From positions 1 through 5,195 of the forward strand of contig JAUNUL010000222.1 in assembly GCA_030538175.1 (NCBI GenBank): 5,195 nt of DNA. Direction: 5' to 3'. The notes below the pieces were generated by a model that searched no databases, was not told where the DNA came from, and saw only the letters and a program-made list of their open reading frames with translations. How positions within the stretch are numbered: position 1 is the stretch's first letter; every line of letters begins with the position of its first letter. The position numbers and the translations under genes were made by a program. Source of the stretch: Propionibacteriaceae bacterium. Its GTDB lineage: Bacteria; Actinomycetota; Actinomycetes; Propionibacteriales; Propionibacteriaceae. This document shows, piece after piece, positions 1 through 5,182 of this stretch.

Positions 1-376
1 GTCCTGGCGGGTGCTTTCTTCGCGCCCCGAACTGCGGCGGTCGGGATCGGCGGCGATCGTTCAACTCAATGTTCTGACCGCCCGCGGGGACTACTCCGTT
101 GGGCTGGTTGACGGTACGAGTTTTGAGATGACCATCGGCGGTGATGGCGACCGAATCTGGGCCGCAGGTGTGCCGATCGCTGGAGGTTGGTTGGCGCGCG
201 TCGAGGTGCTGCATGTGATGACCGTCAGTCGCCGGACCGACCAGCCCGAGTTGATATTGGGCGGCGAGGGGCTCGCAGTCGGTCGTCCGGTTTTTCTCGA
301 CGTCGTGGCGGAGAGCGGACACGTCGAGTCCGTTCGTCTTCCCGAGGTCGCGTCCATTCGTCGGGCGCTGCCGTGA
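1..376 (+). CDS. C-terminal part of an unrecognised protein (partial at left edge)
   Basis: This frame is open from base 2 to a TGA at 374-376. The first possible start inside the window is a GTG at 11-13, but there is no convincing Shine-Dalgarno sequence before it, and the codons upstream stay open. I therefore read it as the 3' end of a gene that begins outside the window. The visible 121-124 residues look like real protein. They alternate hydrophobic and polar residues in a beta-rich pattern (for example SVGLVDGTSFEMTIGG, then WLARVEVLHVMTV), with no membrane segment, signal peptide or catalytic motif that I recognise. The final residues are VRLPEVASIRRALP. It faces the leftward replication operon, so the two converge on the repeat block at 489-741. 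Its third codon positions look somewhat less GC-biased than those of the leftward genes. Function unknown. Confidence 0.6.
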   Translation, partial: SWRVLSSRPELRRSGSAAIVQLNVLTARGDYSVGLVDGTSFEMTIGGDGDRIWAAGVPIAGGWLARVEVLHVMTVSRRTDQPELILGGEGLAVGRPVFLDVVAESGHVESVRLPEVASIRRALP

Positions 377-377
377 T

Positions 378-385
378 GGGAGGTG
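378..385 (+). promoter_or_regulatory. Strong Shine-Dalgarno site
   Basis: GGGAGGTG lies 8 bases before the ATG at 394-396 and matches the anti-Shine-Dalgarno end of 16S rRNA over most of its length. It sits directly after the stop codon of the upstream gene (TGA 374-376), which suits translational coupling. It is the main reason to take the short ORF at 394-492 seriously. Confidence 0.5.
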
Positions 386-393
386 AATTGTCC

Positions 394-492
394 ATGAATA
401 CACAGTTGGGATCGCTGTTGCAGGTTTCGCCTGGAACCTTCAGTATGCGGTCGGTTTCGGCGGTCTTGTTGAAGGTTTTGCCCTGTCCGTGA
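394..492 (+). CDS. Possible small protein, 32 residues
   Basis: An ATG at 394-396 opens a 33-codon frame ending at TGA 490-492. The predicted peptide starts MNTQLGSLLQVSPGTF and ends SAVLLKVLPCP. It is mildly hydrophobic but has no clear transmembrane helix. Support comes from the GGGAGGTG ribosome binding site just upstream and the tight placement behind the preceding gene's stop. An earlier ATG at 376-378 in the same frame overlaps that stop but has no separate binding site, so I prefer 394. The stop codon falls inside the first GTGAAG repeat (489-494), so the ORF ends where the repeat block begins. I do not recognise a family. It could be a real small protein, a decayed remnant of a longer gene, or a chance ORF. 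Confidence 0.35.
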   Translation: MNTQLGSLLQVSPGTFSMRSVSAVLLKVLPCP

Positions 493-507
493 AGATCGGC
501 GTGGCGT

Positions 508-523
508 GTGAAGATAACTTCAC
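508..523. repeat. Perfect small palindrome GTGAAG-ATAA-CTTCAC
   Basis: Two 6-bp GTGAAG cores face each other around a 4-bp ATAA spacer. This is the only place where the core forms a close head-to-head pair. Such an arrangement suits a dimeric DNA-binding protein, or a regulatory site within a larger origin. Confidence 0.55.
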
Positions 524-592
524 GGCTCAATCGCTACTTGACTAGGCCATACATCGTTGGGTGTGAAGATGTGAAGCAGATCCGGGAAAGTG

Positions 593-608
593 TTTTTGTT
601 TTTCTATA
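593..608. other. T-rich stretch, candidate DNA-unwinding element
   Basis: TTTTTGTTTTTCTATA is the most AT-rich run seen in an otherwise GC-rich window. It lies between the 17-bp inverted arms and next to the symmetry centre at 617.5. Easily melted tracts beside iterons are typical of origins. That it unwinds here is inference. Confidence 0.4.
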
Positions 609-622
609 GGGGGTGACTGCTA

Positions 623-696
623 CCCCTAGTTCAACTTCTACAGACTTTCCCCATTTTGCTTCACATCTTCACAGTCTCACTATAGCCCCTAGTCAA
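623..696. repeat. Second short repeat family, CCCCTAGT(T)CAA
   Basis: CCCCTAGTTCAA at 623-634 and CCCCTAGTCAA at 686-696 are near-identical direct copies. The inverted copy TTGACTAGG lies at 538-546. CTATAG also occurs twice, at 604-609 and 680-685. These are separate from the GTGAAG family and interleave with it, which suggests that more than one protein, or a composite structure, uses the region. Confidence 0.45.
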
Positions 697-770
697 CCCT
701 GCAAAGATGGTGTGAAGATAGGTGTGAAGGTGTGAAGATAAGCCGACGACCAGGTGACTGCAGACAGAAC

Positions 771-798
771 AAGACCCGCCACCGTGATTGGTGACGGG
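771..798 (-). terminator. Rho-independent terminator of the leftward operon
   Basis: Read on the - strand, CCCGTCACC (798-790) pairs with GGTGGCGGG (783-775) around the 6-base loop AATCAC. This gives a 9-bp stem with one U-G wobble. It is followed by TCTTGTTCTGTC, a U-rich though interrupted tail. It starts 26 bases after the primase-helicase stop codon (825-827). On the + strand the stem has a C-A mismatch and no U-run, so it is likely one-directional. Confidence 0.65.
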
Positions 799-824
799 CC
801 GTGCTCAGTTGTTTGTGAGGGGTG

Positions 825-3569
825 TCAGGCGTCCTTCTTGACCTCCTGCTTCGTCGGCGGCTGCGGCGGCGCGAAGACATGGAACGGCTTGCGGGCTGCC
901 TCGGTCAGCTTCACACCGCACCAGTACGTGCCGCGGCGGTCGGTGTCCTGGGTGAGTGCGGCGGCAGGGTACTTTTGCCTGAAGGCGCGCGCCATCGTCC
1001 GGGTGCTGATCGTCGCGGTTTCGTAGGTGTACGCGACATAGCCCAGGTACGCCTTCATCAACTCGTGGTTGTGCAGCGTCTCGGTCGGCTCGGTGGTTTC
1101 TTCGACGGCAAACTCGAAGAATTTGCCCATCGCGTCCTCCTCCTCCTTGTAGTGCTTGGTCGCGTCCACGATCGCCTTCGGCAACTTGTCCAGCCCTTCC
1201 TGGTAGTAGCGCATCGCGCCCTCCACGACCCACCACATGATCGCGTCACGTTCGTTGTCGTACATGTACCGGCCGAGGTTCGGATCGGGCTTCTCGGGCT
1301 GGTTGTTGAACGGGATCAGACGCATCCTCCGCCACCACGCCTTGCCGCCGCCGGAGGCGACTCTGGGCTGGTGATTGCCCTGCAAAACGACGAGGAAGGT
1401 CGGCGTGAACGGAAACGGCCGGCCGTAGAGCCAGCGCCCCTGCAACGTGTCGCCGCCGCTGATGTTCTTTGCCTGTGACTCGTTGAACTTATCGGTCGGC
1501 TCGACCTCGCTCATCAGCACCAGACGGGCGCCGCTCATCGCGGCCAGGTGCTGCTCGACGTTCTCGCGGGACTCGATCAGCAGGTCCTTGGGAACCACCA
1601 CGGCGTAGGAGCCGAAGATGCGTCCCAGCAGCTCCCACATCACGCCCTTGCCGTTGCCGCCCTGGCCAAAACAGAACGGCAACAAGTGCTCGCGCACTTC
1701 GCCAACGGCCGCGTAGCCGACCAGCTTCTGCATCCAGCCGATGAGCTCGCTGGTGGCCTCTTCGTCGACTCCGGTTTTGCCCATCACGGCGAACGTTTCG
1801 CGCAGGAACTGCTGCCACCGCGGGGCCTCGGCGGCCGGGTTCGGGGTCGCCCTGGTAACCCTCGCGTAGAGGCTGGTCGGGTCGCTCGGACGCATCGCGC
1901 CGGTCCTCAGATTGACGATCCCGCGCGGGGTGTTCAGCTCGTGCGGAACCGAGTCGAACTGAGTGGACTCCACGACGAACTCCGGGCGTTTGGTGGCGAG
2001 CCTGACGACCGCCGACTGACCACCACTCGACATCTGCTTGCGGTGAATCTTGCGCAGCCACTCCGGCGCGTTGAACTTGGTCGCCTGCTGCTCCTCGGTG
2101 GGGTTTTCGGGGTCGGGGATCGAGACGTGTTCCAGCATTCCCAGGATGCGTCCCATCTGCCATGCCCTGTGATCGCTCGTGCGCATCACCCAGCGGGTAC
2201 CGTCCCAGTCCGCCCACTGCTGAGCATCCACGACGAATTTCAGCCTGTGAGAGTGCCGCTCAGCGAACACGCTCGCGGCGGTGTCGTCCGGCCAGACGTC
2301 CGTGTGCATCGTCCGCGGAGCATCGGCGCTGGTTCCCCAGCCGCCCTCAGCGAGCGCTTCCTGGGCTGCCTCCGCATCGCCTTCGTGCCGCAGCATCGTC
2401 ACGACCTCGGTCGGCGTATAGCTGACGCCAACCTCGAGCCCGGTGACCGGCGTGACCGCGATCAGTTCGCGGGGTTCTCCGGGGTTGGTTCCGGTGACCC
2501 GCACGCTGGCCGGGAGGTGCTCGCTGGGGTCGAGAAGCGAGTGATCGCCGGGTGCGATCCACCACGAGACACCCTGCGCCGTGGAATCGAAGCGGAAGCC
2601 CAGGTCATTCAGGATGTCGGCCCAGTTGGCCTGCCGGTCGTGATCATCGCCAGGGGAGACCGGCTCAGCCACCGCCGCCGGCACCAGCTTGGCAGCCGGT
2701 TTGATCCGTCCATAGCCCAGCGCATAGAGCGCCCGCCTGGCTGCGTCCACGTCACCCTCGTGGCGGGTGAGCGTGTAGTAGTCCATCGCGTCGAGCTGGG
2801 TCTTTTCGCCAGCACTCCACTGCGGCAGGTCTGACCGGCTGGAGTAGTTGGTGACTCGGATTCGGTCGGTGTCGTAGTGCAGCTTGGCGTGTGCGTTCTC
2901 ACCGCTGCCGTTCGGACGGACCAACCCTCCCTTCGGGTGCTCCCACCAGCCGTCCGCCAGCATGATCTCTTCGAGGTCAGACCGCAGGATGAAGTCAGTG
3001 ATCGGCGACTCGTGCTCGGCGTCCTCGCGGTCGACCTCGTCCAAGTCGTCGTAGAACCCGGGCACCGGAGGGGCGTAGTCCGGCGGAAGCTCGCGCCCGC
3101 TCCCGGTCCTGGTGCCGGCGATCCGGCGCACGCGCTCGCGGTGTTCCTCGGGCATCTCGTCGGTGACAGCACTGATCACCGCATGCAGCGCCTGCCGCTC
3201 CTCCCACGTGATCACCGGGATCTTTTCGCCAACCAACGGGATGTCACGGTGACCGAACAGCCTCCAGCCGTGCTGATCTTCGTGACACAGGCACCGGGTG
3301 CCGGGGGCAACGACTTGCCCGCCATTCGACCTGGTCTCGGCGTTGATCCTCCGCTGAGAGATCTCGTCGTAGCGCGCCGTCTTTGCGATCAGCGAGTCTC
3401 TTGCCGACTCTTTGATCTCGCGTGCCTCGTAGCGAACGTGAGCGTTCTCGATGTCCTTGATCCGGTCCTGCTCAACCTCTTCCGGGGTGGCGGGCCGGTG
3501 CGAGAGCTGGGTGTTGCCGGGCATGGTGACGCCTTCGGGGATTCCGCTCAACCTCCAGTAGATGTGCAT
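825..3569 (-). CDS. C-terminal prim-pol remnant plus D5-type SF3 helicase
   Basis: The frame is open back to a GTG at 3842, but residues before about 3605 are Arg/Gly-rich off-frame sequence. I give the first ATG within the genuine part (3567-3569) as the earliest useful independent start. Numbering follows the restored 1181-residue protein. SHSGGMHIYW (263-272) holds the prim-pol motif II histidine, H269. AETRSNGGQVVAPGT (344-358) is a conserved later prim-pol block. Two similar modules end in RHEGD (536 and 661). A D5_N-like part includes VFAERHSHRLKF (from 701) and LNTPRGIVNLRTG (from 812). The helicase has Walker A GQGGNGKG (902-909), Walker B LVLMSEVE (950-957), a motif C-like QGNHQP (997-1002) and an arginine-finger block WWRRMRLIPF (1012-1021). 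A winged-helix-like tail lies around 1085-1165. The helicase half looks intact; the family assignment is strong. Confidence 0.85.
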   Translation of the reverse strand: MHIYWRLSGIPEGVTMPGNTQLSHRPATPEEVEQDRIKDIENAHVRYEAREIKESARDSLIAKTARYDEISQRRINAETRSNGGQVVAPGTRCLCHEDQHGWRLFGHRDIPLVGEKIPVITWEERQALHAVISAVTDEMPEEHRERVRRIAGTRTGSGRELPPDYAPPVPGFYDDLDEVDREDAEHESPITDFILRSDLEEIMLADGWWEHPKGGLVRPNGSGENAHAKLHYDTDRIRVTNYSSRSDLPQWSAGEKTQLDAMDYYTLTRHEGDVDAARRALYALGYGRIKPAAKLVPAAVAEPVSPGDDHDRQANWADILNDLGFRFDSTAQGVSWWIAPGDHSLLDPSEHLPASVRVTGTNPGEPRELIAVTPVTGLEVGVSYTPTEVVTMLRHEGDAEAAQEALAEGGWGTSADAPRTMHTDVWPDDTAASVFAERHSHRLKFVVDAQQWADWDGTRWVMRTSDHRAWQMGRILGMLEHVSIPDPENPTEEQQATKFNAPEWLRKIHRKQMSSGGQSAVVRLATKRPEFVVESTQFDSVPHELNTPRGIVNLRTGAMRPSDPTSLYARVTRATPNPAAEAPRWQQFLRETFAVMGKTGVDEEATSELIGWMQKLVGYAAVGEVREHLLPFCFGQGGNGKGVMWELLGRIFGSYAVVVPKDLLIESRENVEQHLAAMSGARLVLMSEVEPTDKFNESQAKNISGGDTLQGRWLYGRPFPFTPTFLVVLQGNHQPRVASGGGKAWWRRMRLIPFNNQPEKPDPNLGRYMYDNERDAIMWWVVEGAMRYYQEGLDKLPKAIVDATKHYKEEEDAMGKFFEFAVEETTEPTETLHNHELMKAYLGYVAYTYETATISTRTMARAFRQKYPAAALTQDTDRRGTYWCGVKLTEAARKPFHVFAPPQPPTKQEVKKDA

Positions 3570-4402
3570 CCCGCCGCTGTGCGATTCAACGACCTCACGA
3601 ACACCGGACGCAGGGCGCCAACGACTGGACCGAGCTTGAATCCGTATGCGGTGGGGTTGACCCTCGTCCACAGCTCCTTGAGCCCGGCCTCCTCCATCGC
3701 CGCGTCCAGGGCGGGGACGAAGTGCATGCAGTCGTGCTCCAGCTCGGTCATCTCCAACATCTGGGCGGCACCGCCGCTGGCCGGTCCCATGACCGCACCG
3801 ACACCGAGAACACGCGGGTGCTTGTTCGGCAGGTCGACCCACAGGTCAACAACCTCGTCCCAGTCCAGAAGGTCGGGGCGGTTCTTGACGTGATTCCAAT
3901 CCTTGACTGCCGGGGCTTTGCCGCTTCCCAGCGGGATCGGGGCGATGCCGCCGAGCCACATCGGGCGCGCGACCAGGCCGATCAGGCGGTACTCCTCGCG
4001 CACGGTGGCCAGGTATTCGTCGGCGATGCGCGGCTTGTTGGTCTCAGCCAGGCGGAGAGCGTGCAGCTCCTCGAACAACTCTTCGAGGTTGGGGGCGTAG
4101 TCGTCCGGATCACTGCTCAGGATCTCCGCGCGCACCGCAGCGGCGTTGCGGACCGTGCTCACCTTGCGGGGCTTCTTCGCCGGGACAGGCGGCAGGCCGG
4201 CCTGGTCGATCTTCCCCTTGCGCTTCCTGGCCGGGGCGGTCTTGACCTCCGGCTGCGGCTCGGGCTCGGGCTCTGGGGTGGCAGTGGTGATGGGGATCAC
4301 GGGGGCCAGCTCGGCCGCGTCGATAGCCGCCCATTCGGCGTCGGTCAACTCGTCGGTGGGGTACTCGTTGGGGTCGATGTAGTCGTTGTAGTCAGCAGAC
4401 AC
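3548..4402 (-). CDS. N-terminal half of prim-pol replication protein
   Basis: This 284-codon frame starts at GTG (4400-4402) behind a GGAAGGA ribosome binding site. Residues 1-50 are acidic and low in complexity (PEPEPEPQPE at 43-52). A basic patch, ARKRKGK, follows at 58-64, and there is probably little fold before about residue 100. The prim-pol domain seems to begin near 138 and includes IPLGSGKAPAVKDWN (156-170), matching the usual G-K-P-W opening block. It continues with VLGVGAVMGPASGG (198-211) and the acidic strand LEMTELEHD (216-224), which I take as the first metal-binding motif. After V261 the reading drifts away from prim-pol-like sequence and ends in CTSTGG. The last 23 residues (262-284) therefore look like a frameshift tail. 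Alone, the product would lack the catalytic histidine motif and should be inactive as a polymerase. Confidence 0.65.
   Translation of the reverse strand: MSADYNDYIDPNEYPTDELTDAEWAAIDAAELAPVIPITTATPEPEPEPQPEVKTAPARKRKGKIDQAGLPPVPAKKPRKVSTVRNAAAVRAEILSSDPDDYAPNLEELFEELHALRLAETNKPRIADEYLATVREEYRLIGLVARPMWLGGIAPIPLGSGKAPAVKDWNHVKNRPDLLDWDEVVDLWVDLPNKHPRVLGVGAVMGPASGGAAQMLEMTELEHDCMHFVPALDAAMEEAGLKELWTRVNPTAYGFKLGPVVGALRPVFVRSLNRTAAGCTSTGG
3587..3625. repeat. 7-bp direct repeat flanking the frame break (32-bp unit)
   Basis: caacgac occurs on the + strand at 3587-3593 and 3619-3625, exactly 32 bp apart. On the coding strand both copies read GTC GTT in the frame that is valid on their own side of the break. 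Dropping one repeat plus the intervening sequence restores one continuous frame. Because 32 leaves a remainder of 2 when divided by 3, this single event explains the frame offset. It would fit an insertion that copied a short target, or a replication-slippage or duplication event; I see no other copy of the 32-bp unit in the window. Confidence 0.65.
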
Positions 4403-4412
4403 TGGGCTGTCC

Positions 4413-4451
4413 TTCCGTTCGCCGGTTCACGTCCGGCACTGGTTCCGTTCG
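4413..4451. repeat. Short direct repeat and hairpin in the 59-bp gap before the prim-pol gene
   Basis: ttccgttcg occurs at 4413-4421 and 4443-4451. Between the copies, GCCGG (4421-4425) and CCGGC (4433-4437) can form a 5-bp stem with a 7-base loop. There is no U-run, so it is not an intrinsic terminator. It could shape the leader of the prim-pol message or be incidental. The copy at 4413-4421 overlaps the ribosome binding site region. Confidence 0.35.
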
Positions 4452-4461
4452 GGTAGTTTGG

Positions 4462-4890
4462 TCAGGCGGCCAGGGTGGCCGCGTTGGGTTCGGGGTCGGT
4501 GGTCTGGATCGTTGCCCAGACCCGGTTGAGAGCATCGGTCACGATGCGCTCTGCAGTATGGGGATCAGTGCCGGTAACGGCAAGTGGGTGCTCCCATGCC
4601 CAACCGCTGCTCCACAGATTGACTGACGCCATGCCGAGTGCCAGGCAGACCCGGCGGGCTTGTTCTTCGGTGGTGATGACCAGGCTGGTGCTGCCCTGCT
4701 GATAGCGGGGGATCCAGACCGGCACCGCTTCCGGGCTGCCGATCTTGCGTGCTGCCCACAAGATCAGACCGGTTGCGCCGGTCGCCTCGAGCACGGCCGG
4801 TGGTTGCGTCACGGTGACAGCCGGGGCCGGGCGGGAGGCCGCCTTGCGGCGGCGCTCCCGGTAGGCGTTCAGGTTGACGAGGTCACCCAT
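4462..4890 (-). CDS. Unrecognised 142-residue protein of the replication operon
   Basis: The start is ATG 4888-4890, supported by AAGGTGG on the - strand 6 bases upstream, within the end of the preceding gene. The stop is TGA 4462-4464. The basic N-terminus reads MGDLVNLNAYRERRRKAA, and a Pro/Ala linker runs to about residue 33. A compact segment follows, with LILWAARKIG, WIPRYQQGSTSLVITTEEQARRVCLALG and a Trp-rich stretch (NLWSSGWAWEHP). It ends with a helix, TAERIVTDALNRVW, and an Ala-rich tail. There are no cysteine clusters, membrane segments or signal peptide. It lies one base after the upstream stop and 59 bases before the prim-pol start, so the three genes are probably co-transcribed. 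That context allows a replication-accessory or DNA-binding role, but nothing in the sequence proves one. Confidence 0.7.
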   Translation of the reverse strand: MGDLVNLNAYRERRRKAASRPAPAVTVTQPPAVLEATGATGLILWAARKIGSPEAVPVWIPRYQQGSTSLVITTEEQARRVCLALGMASVNLWSSGWAWEHPLAVTGTDPHTAERIVTDALNRVWATIQTTDPEPNAATLAA

Positions 4891-4891
4891 G

Positions 4892-5182
4892 TCAGGCCAC
4901 CTTCGACTTCGGCATGGGCTTCGGCGCGGGACCCCTGTTGACGTGGGCCGACGGTCCGTGCACCTTGAACACCGCTGCCTCGGCGGCCTCGCGGGCCGGT
5001 TCCCATAGCAGTTCGTGAGCCAGCGCCCAGCCTTCGGCTCCCCATCCGGGGACCAACTCGCCGAGGTCGACGCAGACGCAGTACCTGGTCGGACCAGCGT
5101 TCAGCAGGGCGCGCTCGACGTAGTCGTGTGCCGCCAGGTATGCGGTGTTGTAGACGGCCTGATTAGCGATGAGGTCGGACAT
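4892..5182 (-). CDS. Unrecognised 96-residue protein (possibly 5'-partial)
   Basis: The ATG at 5180-5182 gives a 96-residue product ending at TGA 4892-4894. No clear ribosome binding site is visible in the 13 bases left before the window edge, and the frame stays open to that edge. The true start may therefore lie outside. The product is mostly helical in character: ANQAVYNTAYLAAHDYVERALLNAG, then CVCVDLGELVPGWGAEGWALAHELLWEPAREAAEAAVFKV. The C-terminal tail is rich in Pro and Lys (GPAPKPMPKSKVA). It has no signal peptide, membrane segment or catalytic motif I recognise. A single base separates its stop from the next start, a sign of translational coupling with the downstream 142-residue protein. 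Function unknown; it probably belongs to the early/replication operon. Confidence 0.6.
   Translation of the reverse strand: MSDLIANQAVYNTAYLAAHDYVERALLNAGPTRYCVCVDLGELVPGWGAEGWALAHELLWEPAREAAEAAVFKVHGPSAHVNRGPAPKPMPKSKVA

Larger units (their letters stand above)
538..696. repeat. Nested inverted repeats sharing one centre (about 617.5)
   Basis: Four arm pairs are concentric. TTGACTAGG at 538-546 pairs with CCTAGTCAA at 688-696. A perfect 17-bp pair lies at 562-578 and 657-673 (TGTGAAGATGTGAAGCA and its complement). GGGAAAGT at 584-591 pairs with ACTTTCCC at 644-651. TAGGGG at 607-612 pairs with CCCCTA at 623-628. The inner three pairs centre exactly on 617.5 and the outermost on 617. The 17-bp arms each hold two iteron cores, so the iterons themselves are placed symmetrically. 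This could be a cruciform or a symmetric protein-DNA assembly site. Confidence 0.7.
489..741. repeat. Iteron-like repeat block, candidate replication origin
   Basis: The core GTGAAG occurs on the + strand at 489, 508, 563, 571, 712, 724 and 732, and on the - strand at 518-523, 659-664 and 667-672. The longer form GTGTGAAGATA is exact at 506-516, 710-720 and 730-740, and GTGTGAAGAT at 561-570. Two units sit 8 bp apart at 563/571, mirrored at 659/667, and again at 724/732. At 709-740 a 12-8-12 tandem reads GGTGTGAAGATA, GGTGTGAA, GGTGTGAAGATA. A T-rich run at 593-608 could melt easily. The block carries no credible gene beyond the ORF ending at 492 and lies just past the 3' end of the primase-helicase operon. 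Iterons plus an AT-rich element beside a replication gene are the usual form of an origin. Origin function is inference; a multi-site operator is the main alternative. Confidence 0.6.
825..4402 (-). pseudogene. Interrupted prim-pol/SF3 helicase replication gene (whole locus)
   Basis: The two leftward frames (start GTG 4400-4402, stop TGA 825-827) look like halves of one replication protein. The upstream frame ends in the middle of a prim-pol domain, and the downstream frame begins to look like real protein at GVREVVESHSGG. The downstream frame is offset by -1 (equivalently +2) from the upstream one. Removing one 32-bp unit between the caacgac copies at 3587-3593 and 3619-3625 restores a single frame of 1181 codons plus stop, reading GFKLGPVVESHSGGMHIYW across the join. 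The start is preceded by GGAAGGA on the - strand, 7 bases away. Expected role: primer synthesis and DNA unwinding at the element's origin. A true inactivating mutation, an assembly error and translational recoding remain possible, so pseudogene is a working label. Confidence 0.6.

Noticed and set aside
603..634. Leftward promoter TTGAAC ... TATAGA on the - strand
   Set aside because: The spacer is 20 nt, outside the usual 16-18, and both hexamers are parts of the repeat and dyad elements. Nothing obvious would be transcribed from it.
489..741. CRISPR array
   Set aside because: The repeats are 6-12 bp, occur in both orientations and have irregular spacing (8, 12, 19, 55 bp), with no uniform spacers.
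489..800. DnaA boxes or a tRNA gene in the non-coding region
   Set aside because: I found no good match to TTGTCCACA/TTATCCACA, and no cloverleaf or T-arm consensus on either strand by eye.
1548..2834. 428-codon + strand ORF opposite the helicase gene
   Set aside because: It is antisense to a gene with clear helicase motifs, and its sequence is typical GC-rich shadow (Arg/Val/Leu-rich, no motifs, no ribosome binding site considered).
3587..3625. Intein or intron at the frame break
   Set aside because: 32 bp is far too short for any intein or self-splicing intron, and no splicing motif is present.
3548..3842. Programmed -1 frameshift joining the two prim-pol frames
   Set aside because: The offset is compatible with a -1 slip, but I see no X XXY YYZ heptamer in the upstream frame across the overlap. 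A simple slip would also leave about 11 extra residues before the catalytic motif.
3593..3842. Treating the GTG at 3842 as the true start of the helicase protein
   Set aside because: The first 75 or so codons are Arg/Gly/Ala-rich off-frame sequence overlapping the upstream prim-pol frame, which reads as genuine protein there.
2877..3893. 338-codon + strand ORF opposite the prim-pol region
   Set aside because: It is another antisense shadow, created by the GC-rich third codon positions of the - strand gene. It shows no recognisable domain.
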